A stretch of DNA of 64,000 nt from assembly GCA_030145305.1 (NCBI GenBank), contig JAQYVX010000001.1:62001-126000 (forward strand), in the 5' to 3' direction. A model generated the notes under the pieces. That model did no database searches, was not told where the DNA came from, and was given only the letters and a program-made list of their open reading frames with translations. Position numbers and translations under genes: made by a program. Below are positions 18,054 to 25,425 of the stretch, piece after piece (the stretch's first letter is position 1; every line of letters begins with the position of its first letter). Source of the stretch: Halarcobacter sp. (GTDB lineage: Bacteria > Campylobacterota > Campylobacteria > Campylobacterales > Arcobacteraceae).

Positions 18054-18584
18054 TTAATTCTTTTTCATATCTATTTCAAAATGAGTATTATTTGATTTCA
18101 TATAATATTTATTTAATTCCAAATAAATATTTTCACCTTTTATATAATTATTAAAATATGTACCATCAAAAGGTAAGCTATTCGTTGCTATTTCAGTTTT
18201 GGCATTGTAAATTAGCTCATCCGTATTTAAACTAATGGCATTATCTCTTCTATACTTCACATTATTTAAAAATGTAAAACTTTCTCCTCTTTTGACAATA
18301 ACATCCGCATAAAGAACATCAGTAATTTCTTTATCGTTTTTGTCTTTTCCTTTTAATGTTAAAGCGCCTTCTAACATTACATCTTTAGTTTTGTATCTTA
18401 AAACTTTTTTTGAATAAACAATTCTATTCATACTAGCAGGTGTTAGTGTATACATTGTAGAATCATTAAAAGTTAATAGTGCAACATCTTCATTTGGATC
18501 TTTTTTTTCGTTTGTCTTTACTGGCACAAAATAACTAATAATGGCTAAACTTAAAAGAATAAATATAAAACTTTTTATAGCCAT
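18054..18584 (-). CDS. lptC: LPS export protein LptC
   Basis: This is a 176-residue bitopic protein with an N-terminal membrane anchor (SFIFILLSLAIISYF) and a periplasmic beta-rich domain of the LptC type (VALLTFNDSTMYTLTPASMN; later GENIYLELNKYYMKSNNTHF). LptC takes LPS from the LptBFG ABC transporter and passes it to LptA. The start overlaps the kdsC stop by ten bases, and lptA follows after 11 bases. Confidence 0.82.
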   Translation of the reverse strand: MAIKSFIFILLSLAIISYFVPVKTNEKKDPNEDVALLTFNDSTMYTLTPASMNRIVYSKKVLRYKTKDVMLEGALTLKGKDKNDKEITDVLYADVIVKRGESFTFLNNVKYRRDNAISLNTDELIYNAKTEIATNSLPFDGTYFNNYIKGENIYLELNKYYMKSNNTHFEIDMKKN

Positions 18585-19072
18585 GCCTTAATAAAATCCT
18601 CTTCTATACCATCTTCTTTTATAATATACTCAATCATCTCTCGTACAGCCCCATTTCCACCACTAGCAGAACATTTTACATTTACAATATCTTTAATATA
18701 TTTAGAACCATTTGAGGGAGTAAAAGAAAGCCCTGCTTTTTTAAGCATCTTATAATCATTTAAATCATCACCAATAGCTGCAACTTGGTGCCAAGAAAGC
18801 CCTTCTTCTTTTAATATATTTTCTAAAACTTCAGCTTTTTTATGAGTCCCTTGATAAAGATGTTCTATTTTCAAATCCTTAGCTCTTCTCTCAACTATTA
18901 ATGAAGTTCGTCCTGTAATTATTGCAGCTTTCTTACCAAGTTTTTTAGTCCAAGTTGCAATTGCTAGACCATCTGAAACATCAAAAGTTTTTAACTCATC
19001 ACCAGAATTTGAATATATTATTCCACCATCTGTCAATGTTCCATCAACATCAAGAACAATAAGCTCAATCAT
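18575..19072 (-). CDS. kdsC: 3-deoxy-D-manno-octulosonate 8-phosphate phosphatase
   Basis: This HAD-family phosphatase gives free KDO for LPS core synthesis. HAD motifs: DVDGTLTDGG (nucleophile and acid/base Asp), ITGRTS (motif II), and GDDLNDYKML (motif IV). The length of 165 and the tetramer-type lack of a cap domain fit KdsC. It sits between hisB and lptC, whose products also serve LPS or general biosynthesis. Confidence 0.93.
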   Translation of the reverse strand: MIELIVLDVDGTLTDGGIIYSNSGDELKTFDVSDGLAIATWTKKLGKKAAIITGRTSLIVERRAKDLKIEHLYQGTHKKAEVLENILKEEGLSWHQVAAIGDDLNDYKMLKKAGLSFTPSNGSKYIKDIVNVKCSASGGNGAVREMIEYIIKEDGIEEDFIKAWL

Positions 19073-19641
19073 AGAACACCTTTAGTGCTAGGAATACCCA
19101 AGTTGTCATTTTTTGTCATTGCACGTCTAAGAGCTACAGCAAAGGCTTTAAAACTAGCTTCTAAAATATGATGTTTATTTCTTCCTCTATCTTGAATAAT
19201 ATGAACAGTCAATCCAGCATTTCCACTTAAAGCATGGAAAAACTCTTCAACCAATTCAACATCAAAATCCCCTACTTTTCCAGATACATTTACTTCATAA
19301 ACTAAATATGGTCTATTTGATAAATCTAAAGCACAAGTTGTAGCAGCTTCATCCATAACTACAGTTGCATTTCCATATCTTTCCACATTTTTTATTGGAA
19401 ATATCTCACTTTTTAAAGCTTTTCCTAGAACAATTCCACAATCTTCAACCGTATGATGGGCATCAATATGTAAATCACCTTTACATGATAATTCAATATC
19501 AATTCCACTATGTTTTGACAAAGCTTCAAGCATATGGTCGAAAAAACCAACACCGGTATTGATGTTTGAAGTTCCATTTCCTTTAGTATCAACTTTACAT
19601 ATAATATTTGTTTCTTTTGTTTCTCTTGTTAATTCTGTCAT
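19069..19641 (-). CDS. hisB: imidazoleglycerol-phosphate dehydratase
   Basis: Sixth step of histidine synthesis. This is the monofunctional 190-residue form without the phosphatase half found in enterobacteria. The two internal repeats and their metal-binding motifs are present: GFFDHMLEALSKHSGI with DAHHTVEDCGIVLG, and FFHALSGNAGLTVHI with NKHHILEASFKAFA. The stop overlaps the kdsC start by four bases. Confidence 0.97.
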   Translation of the reverse strand: MTELTRETKETNIICKVDTKGNGTSNINTGVGFFDHMLEALSKHSGIDIELSCKGDLHIDAHHTVEDCGIVLGKALKSEIFPIKNVERYGNATVVMDEAATTCALDLSNRPYLVYEVNVSGKVGDFDVELVEEFFHALSGNAGLTVHIIQDRGRNKHHILEASFKAFAVALRRAMTKNDNLGIPSTKGVL

Positions 19642-19649
19642 ATTAATTC

Positions 19650-20459
19650 CTATTCAGCAATAATCATTGAGCCACTTAAACCATTTCTATTTTTGAAATC
19701 AACGGCTTCTGCTTCTGATCTAAATCCTGCTATCCATACTCTATTTAAATCTGTACTTTTAATAATAACATTATAGCCAGGTTCAAGTGCCATTTCAAAT
19801 TTTCTTTTCGTAATTTTTGCACCCTCTAATCGTCTAAATGCACCTATTTGAATAAAATATTTACCAACAGTTGCAGTTTCTTCTTTTTCTGCTTTTGTTT
19901 GAGCAATTTTAGCATGGAATCCTAAAACAGTTACAACAACTTTAGCTGTTCCTTTTTTTACCATTCCTATATCATGGGCAGCTTTATTTGAAAGATCTAT
20001 AATTCTTCCACTTACAAAAGGTCCTCTATCATTAATTCTTAGAATTACTGATTTTCCATTCTCTTTATTATCAACTCTAACCATTGTATTCATAGGCAAA
20101 GTTTTATGTGCTGCTGTATTAGCATACATATTATAAACTTCACCATTTGAAGTTTTTTTTGCATGAAAATTTGGACCATACCAAGAAGCTATTCCTTTTT
20201 GAACGTCACCAACTTTTGCCAAAGTTGGATAATACCACTTTCCTGCAATTTTATAAGGTCTCATTGTAGCTCTATGCATAGCTTTTGAGTTTCTAATTTT
20301 TTCAGGAGGAATTTTTTTATAAGTCTTTTTTCCAATATACGGAAAAGAACTATTTGATGTAGTAGATTTTGAAGAACAAGCCGTAAAAAGAAAAGTAGCA
20401 CTTGCTAAAACTATTATTGAAAAAAATCTATATTTATTGTATTTTTTATTTAAGAACAA
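19650..20459 (-). CDS. rlpA: septal-ring lytic transglycosylase RlpA, lipoprotein with SPOR domain
   Basis: RlpA cleaves glycan strands lacking stem peptides during division. It has a signal peptide ending in a lipobox (FLFTAC). A double-psi beta-barrel domain follows (GIASWYGPNFHAKKTSNGE; VRVDNKENGKSVILRINDRG; DLSNKAAHDIGMVKKGTAKV). The C-terminal SPOR domain (about 198-266, FIQIGAFRRLEGA) binds denuded glycan. The length of 269 is normal. Its start overlaps the end of mltD by 14 bases. Confidence 0.93.
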   Translation of the reverse strand: MFLNKKYNKYRFFSIIVLASATFLFTACSSKSTTSNSSFPYIGKKTYKKIPPEKIRNSKAMHRATMRPYKIAGKWYYPTLAKVGDVQKGIASWYGPNFHAKKTSNGEVYNMYANTAAHKTLPMNTMVRVDNKENGKSVILRINDRGPFVSGRIIDLSNKAAHDIGMVKKGTAKVVVTVLGFHAKIAQTKAEKEETATVGKYFIQIGAFRRLEGAKITKRKFEMALEPGYNVIIKSTDLNRVWIAGFRSEAEAVDFKNRNGLSGSMIIAE

Positions 20460-21843
20460 GTCTATCTCCTATTTTTAAGTGTGTGTTTTTCATCTTATTA
20501 TCTTTCATAAGTTTTTTTATATCAATTTTATGTTTTTTTGCAATTGAGTATAAAGAATCACCACTTTTAACTATATATTTTTTAACTCTATTAGTACTAC
20601 TTGCAAATTTTATTTTCCCAATCATATCACTAGGAATCGGTAAAACTATTTTTTGCTTTATAGATAATCTATTAGATTTAAAATTATTATACTCTTTAAT
20701 CAATTTTGAAGGAACTTTATATCTTCTTGAAATATGAGATAAAGTATCTCCTCTTTTTACAATATGAATTGCAAATTTTGTATCTTCAATATTATTCTTA
20801 TTTTGATTAAATCTTGTAAGTCTACTATATGGGATATTTATTGTGTAATATTTTTGTGATGGTGGAATAATTGATTGTCGAATATGCTTATTTAAAACTA
20901 ATAACTCTTCATATGTCATTCCAATTGATTTTGCAATATTTTTTAAATGTAATCCACCTTTAACAGGGACTGTTGCAATAGTCTGTGAAATCCCCATATT
21001 AAGTAAATGTGAATTTTTACCCTCTTTTATAAAACTTAACGAATTCATCATAGCAAGTGAGATAATTTTTCTAATATATCTTCTACTCTCTTTTGGTAAA
21101 TATTGTCTTTCAATATTATCTTGAACAACTAATAACTCATCAATACCAACTTTTATATTCCATTTTCTAGTCTCTTTATAAACTCTATTAACTTTAGAAA
21201 AGGGTGTTCTTCTTTGTTGATATAAAGCAATAGTTTTTCTAAATGCTCTTATTCTTTTGCTATTTTTTTGTTCTGGATTTTTTTTAATATATAAATCTAT
21301 AGTAGCACGAGTTAGAGCTTCTATAACTCTTCCTTCTCCACAATTATATGAAATTGCTGCTAAATACCATTTATCAAATCTTTTATGCAGTGCATTTAAA
21401 TATTTTGTTGCAGCTACAGTTGATTTAACTAAATCCATTCTTTCATCAACATACAGATCATTTTTTAGACCATATCTTAATCCTGTACCAAGCATAAATT
21501 GCCAAAGTCCTGTAGCTCTAACACTTGACCTTGCATCAATATTAAAATTTGATTCTGCCATTGCCATGTAAATAAATACATCGGGAATGCCTTCTTGTTT
21601 TAAAATATCTTTTACTCTTGGAACGAATAAAGAAGCTTCATTTAGTTTTGTTACATAATGGCGTGAATTTCTGCTACTTTGATATTGCTCATACACTTCT
21701 TGTAGTTTATAATCAGTTATAAAAGATGATTTAATATCTAAATCTTCTAATATTTGTAAATCTCTTTGAGAAAAATTTGATCCTATAAGTGAAGCATAAG
21801 AATATATAGAGAAACCAATAATTAATATAATTAATCTTTTCAA
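20446..21843 (-). CDS. mltD: membrane-bound lytic transglycosylase MltD-like, two LysM domains
   Basis: This is a peptidoglycan lytic transglycosylase. After a signal peptide there is an SLT catalytic domain (about 80-210) with the catalytic Glu in MAMAESNFNIDARSSVRATG and the GLWQFMLGTG motif. Two C-terminal LysM peptidoglycan-binding modules follow (HIVKRGDTLSHISRRYKVPS and YIVKSGDSLYSIAKKHKI). The start is a TTG preceded by an AGGA ribosome-binding site that lies inside a hairpin (see the separate entry). The neighbours rlpA and tatD are the same as in Campylobacter. Confidence 0.93.
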   Translation of the reverse strand: MKRLIILIIGFSIYSYASLIGSNFSQRDLQILEDLDIKSSFITDYKLQEVYEQYQSSRNSRHYVTKLNEASLFVPRVKDILKQEGIPDVFIYMAMAESNFNIDARSSVRATGLWQFMLGTGLRYGLKNDLYVDERMDLVKSTVAATKYLNALHKRFDKWYLAAISYNCGEGRVIEALTRATIDLYIKKNPEQKNSKRIRAFRKTIALYQQRRTPFSKVNRVYKETRKWNIKVGIDELLVVQDNIERQYLPKESRRYIRKIISLAMMNSLSFIKEGKNSHLLNMGISQTIATVPVKGGLHLKNIAKSIGMTYEELLVLNKHIRQSIIPPSQKYYTINIPYSRLTRFNQNKNNIEDTKFAIHIVKRGDTLSHISRRYKVPSKLIKEYNNFKSNRLSIKQKIVLPIPSDMIGKIKFASSTNRVKKYIVKSGDSLYSIAKKHKIDIKKLMKDNKMKNTHLKIGDRLVLK

Positions 21844-21849
21844 ATACTA

Positions 21850-21869
21850 TCCTATTTTGTGAAATAGGA
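21850..21869 (-). promoter_or_regulatory. hairpin enclosing the mltD ribosome-binding site
   Basis: On the minus strand TCCTATTT and AAATAGGA form an 8-bp stem with a CACA tetraloop. The 3' arm contains the AGGA ribosome-binding site for the mltD TTG start. In the folded form the site would be closed. Confidence 0.45.
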
Positions 21870-21879
21870 GATATTTTAT

Positions 21880-22668
21880 CTAAATAATTGTAGAAAACTG
21901 CTTAAATAACCTTATTGCATTATTTGTAGTAAGTTTTTCAATCTCTTCTTTTGGAGTTTCTAGTACTTCTGAAATTTTATCTGCCACATAAATTGTATAT
22001 AAAGGTTCATTTCTTTTTCCTCTAAAAGGATGTGGAGTTAAATAAGGGCCATCAGTTTCAATTAATAACTTCTCTTTTGGAATTTTAGGAAGTACTTCTA
22101 CAAGTTTTTTAGCATTTTTAAATGTTAAAACTCCCCCTATTCCAAAATAAAAATTATGCTCTGCTAAGGGAAGTAGATGTTCACTTGCATTAAAGCAATG
22201 TAAAACACCACCAACCTCTTTTGCATTATAATCTATAAGAATCTGTCGCGAATCATTTGAGGCTTCTCTAATATGAACGATTAGAGGTTTTTTTACTTTT
22301 TTAGCAAACTCAATTTGAGCTATAAAAACTTCTTTTTGTTTTGCTATATTTTGTTTTTTTTCTTCTTCATCTGCAGGAAGTCTAAAATAGTCTAAGCCAC
22401 ATTCACCAACAGCAATACATTTTGGATGAGTAATATACTTATTCATGATTTTTTCATCATATTTTTCAATATCATAAGGATGAATACCAACTGCAAAAAA
22501 TACTTCTTCATATTTTTCAGCCAATTTAATTGCTTGTGGTAAATCATCAAAATCTGCACCAGGGATTAAAAAACCTTTAACTCCCTTTTCTAAAGCTCGA
22601 GTTATTACATCATCAATATCATCGTAATATTGTTTATTATCTAAATGAATGTGTGTATCAAGTATTAT
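21880..22668 (-). CDS. tatD: TatD-family metal-dependent hydrolase with non-canonical start
   Basis: This is a TIM-barrel metallo-DNase. Conserved blocks: LDTHIHLD (metal-binding HxH at the N-terminus), AVGIHPYDIE, GECGLDYFRL, PLIVHIREAS, VLHCFNAS, LLIETDGPYLTP. The frame has no ATG, GTG or TTG before the HxH motif. The first such codon is a TTG at 22524, about 47 residues in, which would delete the essential motif. Upstream the frame is open from a TGA through ATC ATA ATA. With an AAGG ribosome-binding site, one of these (22671, 22668 or 22665) must serve as start. I give the middle one, which yields MILDTHIH as in relatives. It overlaps the stop of the 101-residue gene upstream. Confidence 0.82.
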   Translation of the reverse strand: MILDTHIHLDNKQYYDDIDDVITRALEKGVKGFLIPGADFDDLPQAIKLAEKYEEVFFAVGIHPYDIEKYDEKIMNKYITHPKCIAVGECGLDYFRLPADEEEKKQNIAKQKEVFIAQIEFAKKVKKPLIVHIREASNDSRQILIDYNAKEVGGVLHCFNASEHLLPLAEHNFYFGIGGVLTFKNAKKLVEVLPKIPKEKLLIETDGPYLTPHPFRGKRNEPLYTIYVADKISEVLETPKEEIEKLTTNNAIRLFKQFSTII

Positions 22669-22970
22669 GATAAAAGCCTTTTTTCAATTAGATTAAGCAA
22701 AGAGTTTAAATTATTTAAATCTGAAGCTTTTATCCAAGTATCAATACCAAAATTTTTAAAAGCATCATAATCACCATCATCTTCTATAATAGCTACAGAA
22801 ACATATTCTTTTGCACAAGCACTTGATTTATTTTCTTCAAAATCAAATATTGTGTCAATATCTAAAATTGCAATAACTGCATCTCCTGAACTACCACTTT
22901 GATAATGTTCAACCTCATGCTTATCATCAATGATAGATTGATCCATTTCATTAAAAGTTACTATTTTCAT
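22665..22970 (-). CDS. hypothetical acidic protein, 101 aa
   Basis: I do not recognise this protein. It is soluble and acidic, and has an alternating strand/helix pattern (AVIAILDIDTIFDFEE; YVSVAIIEDDGDYDAFKNFG; LNSLLNLIEKRL). It has two cysteines, no signal peptide and no catalytic motif that I can name. It overlaps the start of tatD and follows hslU at a distance of about 50 bases, with a separate ribosome-binding site (GGAGTA). Confidence 0.65.
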   Translation of the reverse strand: MKIVTFNEMDQSIIDDKHEVEHYQSGSSGDAVIAILDIDTIFDFEENKSSACAKEYVSVAIIEDDGDYDAFKNFGIDTWIKASDLNNLNSLLNLIEKRLLS

Positions 22971-23021
22971 TTACTACTCCATCTTGGGATTTTTAATTTT
23001 ATCAAAAAAATAATTAATTCT

Positions 23022-24350
23022 CTACAAAATATATCTAGCCATATCTTCATGCTCAATAATCTTATCTAATTTTTTTTCTACAAGTTCTTTTGTGATAATA
23101 ACTTTTTCACCACTTTTTTCATCAGCTTCATATGAAATATCTTCAATAACTTTTTCTATAACAGTATGAAGTCTTCTTGCTCCAATATCTTCTGTTTTTT
23201 CATTTGCTGTAACTGAATATTTTGCAAAAGCATGAATTGCTTCATCATCAAATTCTAAATCTACATCTTCAACTTTTAAAAGTGCTTGATATTGTCTAAG
23301 TAATGAATTTTTTGTATTTGTTAAAATTTTATATAAAGCCTCTTCATCAAGATTATCTAATTCTACTCTTAAAGGAAATCTTCCTTGAAGCTCAGGCAAT
23401 AAATCACTAGGCTTTGAAACATGAAAAGCTCCAGCTGCTATAAACAAAATATGATCAGTATTAACTTGCCCAAATTTAGTATGAACTGAACTTCCTTCAA
23501 CTATTGGAAGTAAATCTCTTTGAACACCTTCTTTTGAAGGGTCTTGATTTTGGTTTTTTGAACCAGTTGCAATTTTATCAATTTCATCCAAGAAAATGAT
23601 TCCACCATTTTCAGCTCTTTTTACTGCTTCAATTTTGATAGCTTCTTGGTCAAGAAGTTTGTCACTTGCAACATCTCTTAAAAGAATCCTTGCATCTTTA
23701 ATAGTAACTTCTTTTTTGACTTTCTCTTTATTAAGACCGCCTAACATTTTATTAAGACTCTCTTGCATAGAACTCATATCCATTGGCATTGAAGAATCTA
23801 AAATTTCCACATGGGCTTTTTTAGGAAGTTCTAATTCTATTTTTTTATCATCAAGTTCACCCTTGAAAAGTTTTGATTCCATTTTATTATATGTTTTAAT
23901 AAAAGATTCTCTAGCACTATCAGTTGCACCTTCAGGTAAAGGAGGAAGAAGTTTTTCAATAATTTGTCTATTAATTTCATCGTCAAGTTTATCTTTTATT
24001 TTTTCTTCATATTCTCTAGTTACAAGTTTTATTGATTCGTAAACTAAATCTCTAATCATAGATTCAACATCACGACCTACAAATCCAACTTCAGTATATT
24101 TTGAAGCTTCTACTTTTATAAAAGGTAATCCCATCATTTTTGCAAGTCTTCTTGCAATTTCCGTTTTACCAACTCCGGTACTTCCAATCATAAGAATATT
24201 CTTTGGCATAATCTCTTCTTGAAGTTCTGGTTCTACTTTCATTCTTCTAAATCTATTTCTTAATGCTAAAGCAATTGTTTTCTTTGCATCATTTTGTCCA
24301 ATAATATAATCATCAAGATAAGAAACAATCTGTTTAGGTGTCATATCCAT
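23022..24350 (-). CDS. hslU: ATP-dependent protease ATPase subunit HslU
   Basis: HslU is the AAA+ unfoldase that feeds substrates to the HslV peptidase. It opens with the HslU signature MTPKQIVSYLDDYIIGQND. Walker A is GSTGVGKTEIARRLA, the pore loop motif GFVGRDVESMIRDL, Walker B GIIFLDEIDKIA, and sensor 2 GARRLHTVIEKV. The length of 442 is normal. hslV lies four bases upstream and rplI before that, the same order as in Campylobacter. Confidence 0.98.
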   Translation of the reverse strand: MDMTPKQIVSYLDDYIIGQNDAKKTIALALRNRFRRMKVEPELQEEIMPKNILMIGSTGVGKTEIARRLAKMMGLPFIKVEASKYTEVGFVGRDVESMIRDLVYESIKLVTREYEEKIKDKLDDEINRQIIEKLLPPLPEGATDSARESFIKTYNKMESKLFKGELDDKKIELELPKKAHVEILDSSMPMDMSSMQESLNKMLGGLNKEKVKKEVTIKDARILLRDVASDKLLDQEAIKIEAVKRAENGGIIFLDEIDKIATGSKNQNQDPSKEGVQRDLLPIVEGSSVHTKFGQVNTDHILFIAAGAFHVSKPSDLLPELQGRFPLRVELDNLDEEALYKILTNTKNSLLRQYQALLKVEDVDLEFDDEAIHAFAKYSVTANEKTEDIGARRLHTVIEKVIEDISYEADEKSGEKVIITKELVEKKLDKIIEHEDMARYIL

Positions 24351-24354
24351 TTAT

Positions 24355-24894
24355 CTACTTGTCCTCTATTTCTAATATTTTAATATTTTGATTTGTATAA
24401 ATACAAAGTTCTCCTGCAATCATTAATGATTCACGTACTAAATCAACAGGTTTAAGAGTTGAATGTTTTTCTAATGCCCTAGCAGCTGAAATTGCAAAAT
24501 TTCCACCACTCCCAATAGAAGCAATACTTCCATCTTCAGGTTCAACAACATCTCCGTTTCCAGAAAGTATAAAAATATGTTCTTTGTTTAAAACTATCAT
24601 CATAGCTTCAAGTCGTCTAAGAACTTTATCTTTTCTCCACTCTTTTGAAAAATTTATAACAGCTTTTAATAAATCGCCTTTTGTATTTTCCAAATGACCT
24701 TCAAACATGTCATAAAGGTTAAAAGCGTCAGCTGTACTTCCTGCAAAACCAGATAAAATCTGATCTTTATAAAGTCTTCTAATTTTTGTTGCATTTCCTT
24801 TTAAAACTGTATTTCCAAAAGTTACTTGCCCATCTCCACCAATTACAGCTTGGCCTTGCCCTTTATATGCAAGTATCGTAGTTGCATCAAACAT
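24355..24894 (-). CDS. hslV: ATP-dependent protease subunit HslV
   Basis: This is the proteasome-like peptidase of the HslUV complex. The N-terminus reads [20 protein letters not shown], so the catalytic threonine is exposed only after removal of four residues, instead of just Met. The rest is standard: [52 protein letters not shown] and ICIYTNQNI. The length of 179 is normal. Confidence 0.97.
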   Translation of the reverse strand: MFDATTILAYKGQGQAVIGGDGQVTFGNTVLKGNATKIRRLYKDQILSGFAGSTADAFNLYDMFEGHLENTKGDLLKAVINFSKEWRKDKVLRRLEAMMIVLNKEHIFILSGNGDVVEPEDGSIASIGSGGNFAISAARALEKHSTLKPVDLVRESLMIAGELCIYTNQNIKILEIEDK

Positions 24895-24897
24895 TAA

Positions 24898-25344
24898 TTA
24901 TTCTCCAATAATTTCTACAGATAAAGTAGCGTGGATTCCATGACCTAATTTACAATCAGCTTCAAAAGTACCTTCTGCTTTGATTTTTGCTTTTAATGAA
25001 ATTGCTTTTTTATCAACTTCAATATCAAATTGTTCTTTTAATGATTCACTAATCTCTTTATTTGTAACAGAACCAATTAAATGTCCATTTGCTCCAATTT
25101 TGTGTTTAATAGTCAATTTAGTTGAATTTAATGTTTCAGATAATTTTTTTGCTTCTTCAACTTCTTCAGCTTCTTTTATTGCTTTTCTTTTTTGTTCAGC
25201 TCTATATTTTGCTAAGACATCATTTGTTGCATGTAAAGCTAAACCTTTTCCAATAAGAAAATTTTTACCATATCCATCTTTTACATCTTTAACTTCACCA
25301 GCTTTACCAGTTCCATTTACATCTTTTAATAATAATACTTTCAT
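24898..25344 (-). CDS. rplI: 50S ribosomal protein L9
   Basis: L9 binds 23S rRNA near the L1 stalk and helps keep the reading frame. The N-domain signature ([28 protein letters not shown]) is followed by the long connecting helix and the C-domain ([18 protein letters not shown]). The length of 148 is normal. It leads the rplI-hslV-hslU transcript. Confidence 0.98.
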   Translation of the reverse strand: MKVLLLKDVNGTGKAGEVKDVKDGYGKNFLIGKGLALHATNDVLAKYRAEQKRKAIKEAEEVEEAKKLSETLNSTKLTIKHKIGANGHLIGSVTNKEISESLKEQFDIEVDKKAISLKAKIKAEGTFEADCKLGHGIHATLSVEIIGE

Positions 25345-25425
25345 AAAATCTCCAATTTTTTTAAAATGTTGGATATTCTACTATAAGTTGTTTGAAGTCG
25401 GGATTAATAAAGATTAGAGAGATAA

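Noticed and set aside
22505-22690. tatD starting at the TTG (22524) as the first usual start codon
   Set aside because: The upstream in-frame sequence encodes the conserved LDTHIHLD metal site, which the enzyme needs.
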